This document shows positions 34,481 to 48,984 of a stretch of 64,000 nt of DNA, piece by piece. Numbering within the stretch: the stretch's first letter is position 1; each line of letters starts with the position of its first letter. The stretch is from Tyto alba. Lineage: Eukaryota > Chordata > Aves > Strigiformes > Tytonidae. The stretch is from assembly GCF_018691265.1 (NCBI RefSeq), contig NW_024881327.1, positions 23,491,936 through 23,555,935 on the forward strand, in the 5' to 3' direction. The translations under genes were made by a program, and so were the position numbers. The notes beneath the pieces were generated by a model, which saw only the letters and a list, made by a program, of their open reading frames with translations, did not search any database and was not told where the DNA came from.

Positions 34481-37400
34481 CCTATGGTAATAATTGTTGT
34501 CAGTTATGATTGACAACTGTTACTGGTGTCAGAAAAAATAAACCTGTCTATAGAAACCCTGTGCTGACCCTATATTGTCATTCTTCAGCCATTCCTTCCA
34601 CTGTCTGTTGTACGTATCTTTTATATTTTCTACCACTCTAAAATTTACCAGTAAAGGGTTATTTCTGTTTCAGAGCTGATCTTGGAATTAATCCTGCAAT
34701 GACTACAGCATCTATAGTAACACTTGGAGAGTAAGATTTAGAAATGAGCATCCTACATCATAAAATGATAACTTTTATGAAGCAAACGGAAGATCAAGGT
34801 CCTAAACAAGTTTTGGACCTCTAAGGATAGAGCAACACATATAGTAATGAATGCTTCAGTTCTTTCCAGTAGGAACATGTTCAGACTTTGCATCAAAACA
34901 TCTGTTAGATTGTCAAAATCAGTTTTGATGGTGTTAATGTAGACCTAATTTTTCCCTCAGAATTTCCTTGATACGTAATGTTTTGCAAGAATTGTATTTG
35001 TCATTTTGATTATACTCAGCATCATTCACAAATGCTTATGCTATTCTAAAACACTTTGAATAGCAAATCTTCACTATTATTGTTGACATTAATGTTACAG
35101 CTAACATAAAAATATTATAGAATTACTTCAATATTTTGAGGCATTTTAACCAGTCTTAACTGCTTTCTGAAAGTCAGAGTTGTTTTTCTTATGTAATATA
35201 TTTTTGTTAGGTGAAGTTGCCCCAGCAGTGTTGTTTTTCTTTACTCTAAGAAATGGAAGAAAGACAGCAAAGTAAGAGAATTGAAGCCTCAGTTCAGCTC
35301 TGGTTTGGTTGGTAATTACCAACAATTTGCTTGTCATGATCATGAGATATAATGGAAGTTACCTTGGGGTTTCTAGAAGCTGTCAAGGACTGCAAATATT
35401 TTTGTGAAATTTAAAGTTGTCTTGTGAAAGACATATAGCATAAAATTGTCTTCTTGTAAAATTAAATTAATTTGATAGGTATGCTTCCATTCTTCCCCTC
35501 TCCATTTTAACATGCATTATATTTGATAATCCAATGTCTTCTGTATGAAAGAATTAGAAATTGCTGTAAGGAAGTTTCAGGAAAATGTGCACAGTGCTCA
35601 ATTTTGTTGTTGTTGAGACAGCATGTGATAGTGCTCTCTGGAGTATGAAATTTTCTAATGGAGCCTGACAGAATACAAACTTGCTTGGATATTGTCACAA
35701 GTCTAAGTGCAAGTAGAGGGGGTTTTTGATATTGTTGTTGACTTCCAAAATTTCTTTATGTTTATTACAAATGGAAGTATTTCAGAAAAACTCTAATGTA
35801 CTCAGAGCTTCTATTTTGTGACAATTGTGACAACCTCAGAAATACATATTTCTTCTAGGTTTATAGAATAAATATATGTCAGCTATCAATTAGGAATTAA
35901 GGTAGTGCATATACCATTACAGTATCAACCTTTGAGCCTTTAGATGTCTTCAGGTTTAGAAAAAGTTATATTTTGAATAAAATAGAATACATTCTTCATA
36001 AAGAATGCTAAACTATACCATTCTCCAGTGTTTTGTGAATTAACCTTTGATACAAAACAAAGAGATAAATAAAAGTTACTACTAATGGCAAGCAGCCTTT
36101 ATATTGGCAAAATCTGTCCAAACATTTTTGTGATGACAGATAAATCCCTCACTGGAAGGGAAGAGTTAAGTTTTTTTGATATTGATTTAGATCAGCTGAA
36201 AACTATCTCTGGTAAACAGTGATTTAGAGGTATATCCACAACGTGTCTGCAGGACATCTTGCAGGATTTTATTTTATTTTTTTAAACTAGTTCTGATCCA
36301 ATAACTGAATGGATTTTAAGGAACTACTAATCTCAGTTCTAGAGGCTGGTTCTTCTAAACTGGATCTGTGGAAGATACAGATACCATCAAGTCTTTTGCT
36401 GCTTGTTCCTATATTACCTCTGCTGGAAATTAGGAATTCTTATCTTCTGAGCTTTGCAAAAAATTAAATTTGAGTAGTCATTTGTTTGCCTGTTCTCATT
36501 GTTACAGTGAATCCAACATCCTTTATGTTTTATATGCTTAACAAATGTATTCCCACTGCATTTGTGTAGCACAATGATTCTTGACAACCTCTTAAGAATA
36601 AATACCTGAGATTAACCTATTTGTTCTTCCTAGAGAAATATACTGCTTTCTTCTGTTCTTTTAAATAATTAACTTACTATTCAGGAAAAGATTAACTAAT
36701 GCCTTACTTCCTTGACTTTCTAATTAGAGGAGGCCCAACACTACACAGAAGTCTTTCAGCTCTACTTCATGAATAAATGAACATTCTTTATTCTTTCACA
36801 TAATCCCAAACCTTACAACACTTTGGTATAATGATTTCAGTGAATATACTGTCACTATCGATGGCATAGATGATTACAAAGTTTTCTCTTCAAGACATAT
36901 AAAAGGCAGTTTTGGTTCATGATCTGTCAGCAGCTTGTATTTAATGTCCCTTCCTGTATGTTTCTTTCATGCATGGCTGACTTTAAAGTATTTTTATGTA
37001 TGTTATTAAAGAGCAAATGTTGCTGCCATTAATTCTTTTTTTCAGAGTACGTAAATCAGGTAGTATGTGAGTGAGAGAGGCTGTGTTTGCAAGGTAAAAG
37101 CTTTCATGCGGCATAAAAAAATGGCAATGTCACTCCTCCTAGCTGAAAAGACTAATAAAGGACAATAGTTTTCAAAAACACTGTGGCTATTTTCAAATAA
37201 AGAAACACATCAAGACATTTATAACGTGGGGGAAGAACATTCGTATCATTCAAGTGAGAAATACAACTTCAAATGGTATCTTTACATCATATACATCTAA
37301 CCAGAGCATAAAACTTGCAATGATCTTTTTAGTTAAAAGGATACAGATAAATATGGATATGATTAAGAGTGAATACATTTTAGATAAGTGAGGGAAATAG

Positions 37401-40400
37401 TAAACTGTATAGCAGGAGTAACATTAAGCTGCTGTTAACAATATCTATTTGCTCTAACTCCCAGGAATACCCCTGTGACAAAAGGTAAGCTGATTACTCC
37501 ATCTGCCTGCCAAATGCCCCATCCCAGACAGCACTGGAGTCTGTGTAAGTGAAGCTAAATGCTCACAAAATGAAGAATGGCCTAATTCTTAGCCTGAAGC
37601 TAAATACATCATGCTATACACATCATCATTCTGCCTTGCCCGAGAGAGAAGAAATTAAACCAAATGCAAACTAAAGTCCTAATTTAGGACAGCAAAAAGC
37701 AAATTAAGCAGGAAATACCAACTCTTTACTATAGCAGTATAGCTGTGGTGTAGTCATTTTAATATAAGCAGGATTATCTAAGAATACAAGTGACACAAAA
37801 GAGAATAGTTATTAGACCAAATGATGTAGCTGGAAAATCCAAAATACTCCAGGATGCATAAGTTTTTCTGACTTGGTTGCCAAAGAATGCAAGCAATACA
37901 CAGAATCTGAGGAGGACATCTCAAGCTCTCAACTTCATTCTCAACTTGCTGCCTTTTTATTGAGATATATTATAATGCAGACATAACACTGAAAGCTGTA
38001 ATATGACAATGTACTTCATACTTATGCCCTGAAGAAACATGCTGTTGCTCTCTATGATTCAACCTGACTCCATGTGAACCATTTACACAGGTTAAGACTC
38101 TATCAATAGTTAGTTCCTTTCATTATTCTTTAAGTGAACTGTCTACCAAGCAAAGTATCCACACTTTTCCTTATCAACACCTGAGCTCAGTTTTGGGATA
38201 GGGGTGTTTGTGTAAACTGTCAATTAGATACGATGTTTTCTTTTTAGAGATTAAATTTAAAAACTTGTAGTTTGTTCCAGTTGTCCTAGAGGAGGATGAG
38301 ACGAAAGGCAGTAATCTCTGACACCAAAAGGAGAGGGGGTTGGTTTTCTTGTTTCTTCCAGAGATGCAGGAATGCTCAAGATCTATGACTCCGGTATTTT
38401 TGCTTGCCTTCTTAGCTCATGCCAAGCCGATTCCCACCCTGCCAGTCAGACCATCCCGTTCAAACAACAGCCTGTGATGTTGTTGGGCCAGCCAATATTG
38501 GGTTAGTTTTTGCTTGCTCACCTGCTTTCTTTTAACCAGTTTCTCTTAGTTTGAAGAGAAGACTTGGGTGGTAATGGAGCTTGCTGCTCTGTAGAAGAGA
38601 TTGTCTATCTTGACTGCTAACTGGAAAGAAGAAAAAGGTGTCAGAAAAGTCTCTCACCCCATGGACACATTTTCCTAGAGATCTGTGTGTGCTAATCAGG
38701 AATTTAACATTGGAAGAATAACTTTTCAGAAAGTCAATTGTCAATACAGAAATAACAAAGCAAGAAAGAGTAGGAATAGGAGTTGGAAAAGGTTGAACTT
38801 CTATAGAATTATGGAGTGAGAATCTGTACATAGCCACTTAACTATAAATGTGGTAATGAGAAATGTACATTTTGCTTTGAGCTTCGAAGTCCCTGAGGGA
38901 ACTTATGTGAAGAAGGATGGCTTTGCTGCTTAAAACAGCTGCTGTATGAAGCTGCTGAAGGAAAGCAGACAAACCTGATTTCCCATGCATCTGCTCCCAG
39001 GGTTATGTGAGAACCTCATAGAAATATATTTAAGCTTTCCACCTCAGCTGTTGTCTTTGCCTTTACACCATCACATCTCATGGGTGAGGCAGTCATGACC
39101 TGTGGATTACCTCCACACAGGCTTCTGTTTTCTCCTTCAATGTCTGTTGACTGTCTTGTTTTCTCAGTAGCAAATGTTGCAATTATGGTCAATGACTTGT
39201 TCTTGTAGGGTCAGACAAATCTCCATCTAATTTTGACCTTTGATGAAATCAATCATGTCATATGCTTCACACGTGCCCTTTCCAGATATGTTATGGCAAT
39301 CTATCTGACAGAGACATGGAGGAAAGGATAAGACAGAATAGTAACTGATCTTATCGGAAACAGCAGGAACAGAAGATCACAGTTTGTTGAGTATTTCCAG
39401 CTATATTTTTCTGAGGTAGTAGAGAGAGTAAACATGTTTTTCTTGTACAATACACAAAATCTTTTTCTTTCTGAAGTAAGTCAAGCCACCAAAGGAAAAA
39501 AAAAATTATAAGCCACAATATACACTATCTCCTTTTCTATCTCCTTTCTCTATCTGCTGCAACTAAGACTTTCATTGGTTCTGTTTCTGGAAAATCATCT
39601 GACTCTTGAATAAAGCAGCATAAAGGATTCTCAGGAATTATTTAAGAACATATTGCTGAGTTCAGCCTTTATGGAAACAACAGTACTGATGCTTATGTCT
39701 TGTAGAAGCAGTAAAAAAAAACCCATAAGCATAACCTAAGCATAACATTTTCACTTTATAATAAAAATGATCATCAATCAGCAAACAATCTGAATTCTTC
39801 TGAGCTGTTCTTGAGGAAAGTTTGCCAATAATTTATCCAAAAGTGAAACAAATGTTTTTGCCATTGACTTGATCAAAAAGGCACAAAAATCAGTATAAAT
39901 CTTGTTATTAATATAAGTTTAGCTTGGTTGAGTCTTGAAAAAACATGTTGTTTTTTTTTTTTTTTTTCAGAAATAAACACAAAGAAGCAAATATGTGAAT
40001 TAACCTTAACAAAGAAGCTGCCAAGTGTCTACTCAAATAGGTATTTTTATCAGCATGATTCCCAAGATACTCTGCATGTTGCACATGAAGCACGCATGTT
40101 TTCATGTCATCGTGCTTGTCTAACTGTCCATTTAAAAATATTATTCATGTATTAGCTCTATATAAAGTGGTTACAACACTTTATAGTAGTTCTTGGGTCT
40201 GAGTACATGCCTAGCCACATCGCTGCCCTGTAGTGGGGTAAAAGCTGTTGTGCATGGGGCTGTCTCTAGTTGTGGAACGGGCTTTTCCTTCTTGTTCCCT
40301 CTTCTCATTTTCTTGGTAATACACCTGGACACATGGCAGACATAGAAACACCCATTCTGTCCAGAGTTAACATTTGTATTTTAGATGGGTTTCTCATTTG

Positions 40401-41965
40401 TAAGAAACTTTCCTTCATTTTGTAGAGGATAAAACTCTTTAGTCTGGTAAGTCAAGTAGAGAGATTGACTTTTCCTTTACAGAATAAACAGAGGGACGTG
40501 AAAGGACACAGTTTAAGTGCTGGAATCATTATGTGTGTGACTAGACGATCTCTTATTGCCTCCATCTGTAACTGGTAAAAGCCTTCCTCAATAGCTTTAA
40601 AACTTGTGGTCTTATTTAATATGTAATAAAACAGAAGACCCCATGCCCACAGGACTACCTATTTTGGAAGTGGAACACAATGTAAATGGTATATTTTTTT
40701 TATTCTTTTCCAGACTTCAGGTTTAGGTTATTTTTTTCTTAAGTGTCTTAAAAACAACGCCTGTATCTTAAGCAACTAAATAATTTAAGTTTTGGAACAG
40801 AACTAACATCCAAAGCATAAATGAAACATATGAGCTAACAAATAATAAAACTATTTATTATGAGCAGTGTATGCTGACAAAACAGATTTTAAAAACTGTT
40901 TTCTGCAAAGTTGTGATAATAATAATACCTGGTAAGAGCATTTTTCATATTTCATCAAGGGTCTTAGTGTTCCCACTCCTAATCTCAGACTGAACACAGT
41001 ATTTAAACTTAAAAGGATATTATACAACATCTTTTTGTCCAGAAAGAGGTAATTTATTTGTCTAATAGCAGAAAGGAAGCTAAATGAAAAGACAAAGAAA
41101 AACTCAGTTCTGACTCTATTACCTGGCTTTTCCAATTAAGGCATACCTCTATGCAAACATTAAAAAATTTGCTTGGATGTTAACTCAGAGGTGCAAATAA
41201 TGCTGATTCAAGATTTTGCCTCTTCACAGGCAATTGAGACTACATTTTCAAGCAATGATGTTACTCTATTTGTAACTACGTGAAATACTCTTGTGACATT
41301 ATTTTACAGGTTCAAATAGTAATGTGCATGTATACCCAAACACAAGAGGGGATCCACTGTTGAAAATTACCTATGTTTCATGTAAGATATGTACCGTAGT
41401 ATATGTAGAAACAAAGATATGAATAATGCAGAAAAGCAGGATTGAATTACTGTAGTTTTCTGCATATTCAGAACTAGACACAAGAAATAGAAATAGTCTC
41501 AGCACAATCACTTTTAATTTTATCAGGAAAAAATGAAACATTTACAATGTATAAATAAGTATGGTGTTTGATTTTTTCTTTTACAAATCACACAGATTAA
41601 TTGACTGCAGAAAGGGATATTTAACCAATTTCAAGCAGCAGTAGACAGAAAAAGCTGTTCAGTTGTGGAATTCACACTCTGAGACTGAGCCACACGTCTC
41701 TCTTAGCCTGGGGTACAATAGATTTTTATCAGAAGAGAGGATGCTAAAGGCATTGTTAAAACCAGAAGTATAAACCCTGTCAATATGTGAAAAAACTGAG
41801 CACAGTTCTGTTTCTGTCAAAGTAGATAATATCATGTGGAGTGTGGGAGAGGAATAAGCCCATCTAAAAACTGGGAAATGTGAAAGAAGGAAAAAGCACA
41901 TGTGCAAGAGAAGTAAGTCAGATGAAGCATTTCTTAGCTTTGAAATTTCAAAAGGATACACTTAT

Positions 41966-41988
41966 ATTCTCCAAATAATTTGGAGAAT
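41966..41988. repeat. Perfect 23-bp palindrome
   Basis: Arms attctccaaat and atttggagaat are exact reverse complements around one central A. It could extrude as a hairpin or bind a dimeric factor. No known site is assigned. Confidence 0.7.
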
Positions 41989-42780
41989 TTTCTAACTAAA
42001 TAAAGAAGTACCATTATTTTCAGCTAGGTTCTTCTAAAAAGACATGATTTATTGAAAAAAAAATGTTGCCCAGAATGTTTATTTGAGAGCTGTAACTTTT
42101 AATGAAACTATGCGTAAGGGCAATAAAATATTTAAATTCCAATATACTCTACTTCAAGACCAAAAAATTTGAATTTCAAGTGATTTTGTGACACAGATCT
42201 GAAGCAGCCCACTGCAAATATTTGATATTCTGTGTGAAAAAGGCACAACATCACATCATTCATATTTTTAAAATTTGAGAGATATTAAAAATTCTATTGC
42301 TATTCTTACTTAATATCTTTGTGATGGATGAAACCTTTATTTATAGGAAGCCATCATAGTTCTTATGCAAATAGCAAGAATGCTTCTTTCCTATTAATAA
42401 CAGGAATCTACCTAACAGAACTCAATAGATTTTTATGAGTTACGAATTTCTGGCATAGTATTTAATCTGTTAAACGTTTTATTTTTTATGTGTTTATGAG
42501 CACATTGGAGATGTTGAGTAGCACATTAGTTAATGCTAAGTGCTGTAAAACCTACCACAACTGATGATTCTTTTCTTGTCTATGGAAAGCAGAGTTTTAA
42601 AAATCAAAACTTAAAGTGGGTTACAAAATTCAAGGAAAGTTTGAGCTGATAGAGTCTTTGATATATGCTCTGATACGAAAAAACAACTGAGCAAGTATAC
42701 ACAATTTTTATTGGTTTTAAAGGAGGAAAAAGGCTTTTGTCAGCTCTGCTTGAGCTGCTTCTTACAGAACGCCATCATGC

Positions 42781-42801
42781 ATATATATATATATATATAT
42801 A
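42781..42801. repeat. (AT)10 microsatellite
   Basis: Uninterrupted AT dinucleotide run, likely polymorphic in length. Confidence 0.9.
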
Positions 42802-44754
42802 GTTGTTGTTTCGAAATACCACCTAGAGTATATTAACAATTTTTCACTTTTTATCTTTTTCTCACTCAATTTTTTTATAATATTTTTTGACCAGAATTTT
42901 AGCACAGAGACAGCTGTGACAAGATAGCCTTAGTCTGATATCGGTAGAGGCTTTGTTTATTAATGAAGGTATTCCTTTCATTTGTGTACTTTTACTGAAG
43001 TGGAGAGCTAGCATAACGTCTTCTCACAAGAGAACTCTGAAACCCTTTGCAGAAATTTCAGTGCGGACACCTCCAAAATTCCAAGAGTTTTAAATCATCA
43101 GCAGTCCTTACAAGGGATAATGTGGAATATACAATTTTTAGTACCGAGGACATGATATTACTTCTCTATCCTTCATTGTAGCATGTTAATTTGCAAAATT
43201 TTCTATGCTTTCTCCACAAACATAACTATCATGAATAGTAATAACAGTAATGATGATCTTTGACAAGTTAAACTAAGAAATAAGGAAGCATCACTTGTAA
43301 AAATAGAACTTAAACTTTTAAACAGGCGATTTTATTCTGCACACAACAATTACTCCTGTTGTCAGCAGGATGAAAATTTACTACCGCAGGAAGTCATAAA
43401 GACTCTGATGCATTCTTACACAACACAGCGTGAGCTGCATCTGAATGAGACTGTCCTTTCCAACAGCCTCCCTCTCCCCCTGCACTACCCTTTGCCAGCA
43501 CTTGCATCTGTGGCATGCTACCTGAGGCTTTTGCACAATGCAGAGCCAGACTAAGTTGCACACCAGCAATATTTATGATTATCTCAAGGTTGGAAGTATT
43601 TTCTACCTGTTTTAATCAAGGGGCTTTTTCATTGTTTTAGAGAATACCTTAAAAAGTGCTTTTGGCAGGACTGTTTTTCTCCGAAGCCCAAATAGTCAAT
43701 GGAGCAGATCAGTGTTTTGCTATTTCTCTTAGAAAGAATCTGACAAAGCTATGAAAAGGAAGCTCAGTTGCCACCCAGAACCATGACTACTCTTTTTTGT
43801 GAAGGTAAAGAATAGAAGAAAACACACCATCGGTCAGAAGGGGAAGGACAGCTTTATGCAACACTGAACCCAGGAATAATATGAATCATGGTCCTGAAAA
43901 TCTTAATACAATGGCTGAATTACTTGACAAAAAATACTCTAGATGAAAATTTTGCATATGCAACTAAGGTCTGATAAGGGATTGCACTCTTGTCATAGAA
44001 TTCAATCCTGGTGTTGGGGTGAGAATAAAAATTAACTAACTACCTGTTACAACATAATGACAGCTGCAGGATGTTGAAATAACATCTTAATGTTGAGGAT
44101 TTGGTGTAATCTGTGACTGCAACTCTTCAACAGTGCTACTTGTGGAACTGTTTCTCAGGGTACCCAAGCCACATTTTTTGATTCTGCAAAAAATCTGGGG
44201 ACATGTAAGCCTACTGGTAGCCAATTTAGACTAGATTTCAGAAGTACCTTTATTAGCTATGGGTGTCATGTCAGCTGATATGTGTATTTACTGACAGAGA
44301 TTTTAGGTTTTAGTACTTTTTGACTCAGTCTGTAAATTCTGTACACATGTGAACTAGCACTTGAAGACAAAAAAAATGCTGTTCCCATTCCTAGTCCAGT
44401 ATCCATTCTGTATTACCCTTCTGTATGTTCCTGCATATGGAGAAATCAAATTGACAGAAATGAAATATTAAATTGAATTTAAAAATATTCACACAGATGT
44501 ATATAAAGTGATTCTGTGAAGAAGAAGTACAAACATGTATTTCCTTTCTTTTGGTGTCAGATGAATGTTACATATTGAAAAATTTTAGAATTCCTTTATG
44601 TTCTGACAGACTGAACATCAGAGGTTAATGTTTCATCTCTTTGAATCACCTATATAGAGAAATTTCCTTACAGGTTCCAAGATGTCAAGTCAGAGTATTC
44701 TGATATGATCCTTCATCAAAAGGAATTATAGATTAAACAAATAGTAACTCAGTC

Positions 44755-45336
44755 TTTTTTTTTTTTTTTCTTTTATTTTTTTTTTTCTCCTGGCCTTTTA
44801 TTATAAGAATGTATGATTATTCAGTAAAAGCTTGTCTTCTGCCCATTGATTGCTCACCATTTCTTGTAAACACTGTTTATTTTGTTTGTTTTTTAATCAA
44901 CCACAAGTTCATTAAAAATAACAATAATAAAGAAGGAAATAAACTTCTTCTACAGATAACACTATTAAAATCAGTAGTGCCATAATAAGATAATTCAGAA
45001 TACAGTAGTACTTGGAGTAAAAATCTTGTTTAATAAAAGTTCCATGACTATATCTAAAGGTGCATCCTCAAGACACTCTACATTCCACCAACCACAGAGC
45101 TTTCTAAATGTCTTAGGCTGGTTGTCTTTTGAATTAATTTCAGGACATGTGCCTTCCACTAGAATCTGAACAATCATATTGGCCAAGTTTGCCTTGTAAA
45201 AAGATGACTGATGTGTGGGAGTTAGAGATGCAGGCTCTGCCTCATCAGAGACATTTCTACTTGATGACAGTAAGAAAACCCATCTTCTTACAGATCTGAG
45301 GACTCTTCCAATTCCTCTTATACAGACAGTGTTCAT
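44755..45336 (-). pseudogene. Candidate processed retrocopy or orphan 3' exon with 113-codon frame
   Basis: On the minus strand a 113-codon frame (45336 to TGA at 44995) is followed by about 200 nt of UTR-like sequence. An AATAAA (44797-44802) comes next, then, after 10 nt, an interrupted 32-nt A-rich tract (44755-44786). The predicted protein looks more natural than other frames here. It includes SDEAEPASLTPTHQSSFY, ANLANMIVQILVEGTC and KLCGWWNVECLEDAPLDI, with balanced composition and several charged and aromatic residues. I do not recognise the family. The layout fits either a 5'-truncated reverse-transcribed mRNA or the genuine last exon of a minus-strand gene; for the latter, a weak acceptor-like TCAAG/TAG lies near codons 26-29. 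An upstream in-frame TGA precedes the first ATG. Chance cannot be excluded. Confidence 0.35.
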
Positions 45337-48300
45337 TCACACAGGAATACATTTTCTGTCTTTCTCTGTCCTGTATGCTCCATGGAAAATTTTGAATGTT
45401 TTTCTCTTTATATCTTCTATTTTTTTTTTTTTTTTTTAAATCAATGCTATACAGTATACTCTAAGGGTACCACACAATCAATTTACTTTTTCTGAATGCA
45501 CATAATTTTTACATTATTCATCCTAAATGTTGATAATAGTCATTTCATCATATCTTCATCTAGTCTACTTGAATGACTTATTTCCTTCTCTTTTGTTGTA
45601 GTCATCTACCTCCATGAAGTGAAAAATGTTATATGACCTTGGTGTACAGCTTTTCTCTTTTTCAGTCTTATCTCAGTTCTGCCTGAAAAAAAAAAACAAA
45701 ACCAAAACTTTGCAGCTGTGCTTCCTCCAGCCTTGTCATCATTTGTAGTCAGTATTCAGTTTGGTATGATGTGCATATTGCATAGCATATACTGTGCTCT
45801 AGAAAGTAACAGCAGTAGTAAAACAAAAAAACTCCCTTCACATATCTTTAAATACAGCATGTAAGCAATCTGGTACATAAGAATTTGATCTTTTTCCATT
45901 AGCAGGTTGTCATAATTTACGTTATCTATCTCATTCTTAAATAATTTTCATCTAGTTTTATCACAAAAAAAAAGGCAAGTTCCAGCACTGCTGTTTCAAG
46001 ATTTAATGTGACAGGTTTTACCTCATTGATGCCATTTTCTCTTTGAAGGATATGAATAAAAACTGTCAAGAGATTTTAGCCATGAAACCACCAAATAACT
46101 GCAGATTAGTGTCCTGATATATTGGGGACAATCGAACTTTAAATTATTTTGTTGCACTACCTTAACACTGAAAATTAGAGAGAGTCATGAGTAACATGAA
46201 AGCAAACTTGCAGCTTTTATTGAAACTAGTAATTCTGTGATTATTTACTTTTCTTTCAGATCACCTCGCTCAAACTTTTTCCAGTGCTCCCAAGCCAATA
46301 GTTTGTAATCTGAAATTGTTTCCTATGTTATCAGATTGATTTTGGAATGTCTTTAATTTACTGTACTAAGATAATATCATGACCATCACTTGTTACCACC
46401 TTGTATTCAGGTTTTCTCTCAGCTTCCCAAAATATTAAATCAAGGTTTTGAATTTAGTACCCACTGAAGGAAGTATAACTTGAATCATATATGGTTTGAA
46501 AAAAAGCTGCTAACTTCTTAGTTAAATATGACTACAGAGAATGTATCAAACTTGTAGCCTTTAAACAATAAGACTAACTATTTTCTGGACAAAGTTACAA
46601 AGTAGTGAACAAATCTTTAAAAAAAACTAAAGCTCATATTTGGGCACTAGATTATGTCAGGCTTTGTCAGGATTGCATATCCAAAAATTATAGCAAAAAG
46701 CCTGCATAATATTGTCAGGGAGTAAAGAAACTGGGTATTATCATTGTATACTAACTTAAACAAAGAGGCCTCATTAGCTATGACAATCTTACATACACTA
46801 CATTTAGCCCATGTTGATTTCAAAATGAAGTATTGGTTTGTATTTACACTCACAGATCAAGGTTAGTATCAAGAAAATATTTTCTAAGTCAGAGGAGGGA
46901 CACGAATATGAGTAATATTACACAGTGAGATCAGCCTGTGATTGCTTACAATCTTGTGCAGCTGAGTGTAAAGAAAGTAATGAGAGCTGTGTGTAAAGGC
47001 AGTAAAAACATTGTGATAACTGTCTTTCCATTTCTTTGTCAGCAGCAATTCTTTAGACAGTTCATTGGAAAAACATTTTGTATACACTTAACTAGTCCAA
47101 GTTGTTATCTTCTATTCCTGCAGCGTTCATCCTTGTGTAGCACCACAGATTATCTCTAAAATAGTTGCATTTTTATTAGACTTGTGCTTGCGAATAGACT
47201 TACTTTTTTTTTTGTTTTATGTTTGTGATACCAATGGTTTCTGAACAAAAATCATCCACTCTAGAGACTCCTTTGCTCCTACCTCAGAAGATTCTCAGGA
47301 GCATAAGATTGCAAATAATAATACTATTTCTTACTGTATTGTTTTTTCTGAATGTGAGATGCAGACAAATTAAAGTTTATATTTGCAAGGCTCACAGAAA
47401 ATCACATTACAATTGAACAGAGAAATTAAACTTTAATGGTTTTATATTATCAGAGAGTAATACCAAAATATATACATGCATGTAAGCTACAAAAATGTAC
47501 ACATATGTACACATATATATATATACACATATATATAATAATCTGGTACAATTCTATTCTTTACTGTGAGAAAATTTTGAGATTTAGTGAAATATTTATT
47601 TTATACACTCAAACCCACATATCTATGCAAATGAGGAAAATATGACTGAAATAGCTCACTGTTATAAGCTTCACACTCACGTCTTACCATTTACCAAACA
47701 TTTAAAGTAATAAAAATATATTAATTTTTTATCCTTCTATTATATTTGTTCTCATTTTCATAAAGATATAAGGAATGCCCATTTCATAAGTTCTTTTGCA
47801 AAGTATAACAAATTATCTTCATTACAGAAAGTACTATATTCTTCCTATAATTTTTCTAGTTTCATGACTTTTGTCTAAAACAATAAAGTTTTCTAAAAAT
47901 CTGATCAAAGACAACTAGTAAAATAGTACAGAAATTACCATATTATCAAAAAAGTCCCCAGTAGCTCAAGGAAATAGCACAGGTGTGAAAGCCAGTATTC
48001 CTAAACAAACACATAGATAACAACCCTGAAAAGCTGAAAAAGGAGGTATTAACAGATTATTCTACTCACACAGCTTTACAGCTCTGAAAATCATATCAGG
48101 ATGGAGTACTGAATAATTTCACAACAGTACTGAATTCCATTACAGAGCCTTCATTACTGGATTATTGGCCCATTAAAGCCATCAACACATCCTTCTTGAA
48201 TAATCACCGTAATGATGAACCACTGTCCTGAAACATAATGACGTGTACATGCCCTACTGCAATAATAAAATCACAAATTAATGTATACTAATATAAGAAA

Positions 48301-48984
48301 GTACTAAATGGAGCTGACAACAATCAGTAAAAAGACTGGCATGCCTGTTTAGTATTCCCTAAAGCAATGAGAACAGTAGGTGAAGAACTTGTTTTAAATA
48401 TATCATATCTAATTGAAGATATGAAGACGGATAAACTGTTCTACTGTCTCTAATGTCCAGGCATGGAGATACAAAAAAGTTGTGCCTGTATGTTTGTATA
48501 AAGAATTGGTTTATTCCATGCTTTCTGGATTTTCCTATTTATTAATAGAAATAACAGGAAGACTCACAGAATTGTTTCACCAAAATTTCTGGATACAGAA
48601 TTTCTGTATTTCCTGAAGAGAACAGATACTGCAGAGCCACTAGTACTGCAAATTTTTATATATGTCTTACAAAACACCTTCAATTTTAAGCTGAAGAGAC
48701 TCCCTCGTAGGAATGAAAGAGTAGCTCATTTTCAGTGCTCATTCAGCTCTTGCAATTTCTTCTGAAAGTGCCAACAGGGATACCAATTATTTGGAGTTAA
48801 GATGGATTTTGTGATGTGTCTTGAGATCATTATTGTATTTCATACAGGTCACTGATCCACTGTTGGCTAGTAATACTTTACTGATCAAGAAACTTCAAAT
48901 TGTTACGATTCATCTCCCAAGTTCTCATTCTTTTTTGAAGGGAATTATTAAATTTTCCTTCTTTTTAGATAAAAATTGGATTTA
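45337..48984. other. Gene-free AT-rich unique sequence
   Basis: No gene recognised. A pure T-run lies at about 45420-45437 and an AT-rich simple repeat at 47495-47540. Open frames are short and often overlap on both strands. Confidence 0.5.
47495..47540. repeat. Interrupted TA/CATATGTA simple repeat
   Basis: Repeated acatatgtac units followed by two (TA)n blocks separated by CACA. Low-complexity DNA. Confidence 0.8.

Larger units (their letters stand above)
34481..44754. other. Gene-free AT-rich unique sequence
   Basis: No gene or dated repeat recognised over about 10 kb. A T-run ending in CAG (39951-39970), followed 69 nt later by AG|GTATTT, superficially looks like a small exon 39971-40039 on the plus strand, but nothing supports its use. 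An exact 23-bp palindrome (41966-41988) and an (AT)10 run (42781-42801) are listed separately. Confidence 0.5.

Noticed and set aside
47495..47540. CRISPR-like short repeats
   Set aside because: Simple TA-rich repeat in a vertebrate genome, with no spaced direct repeats.
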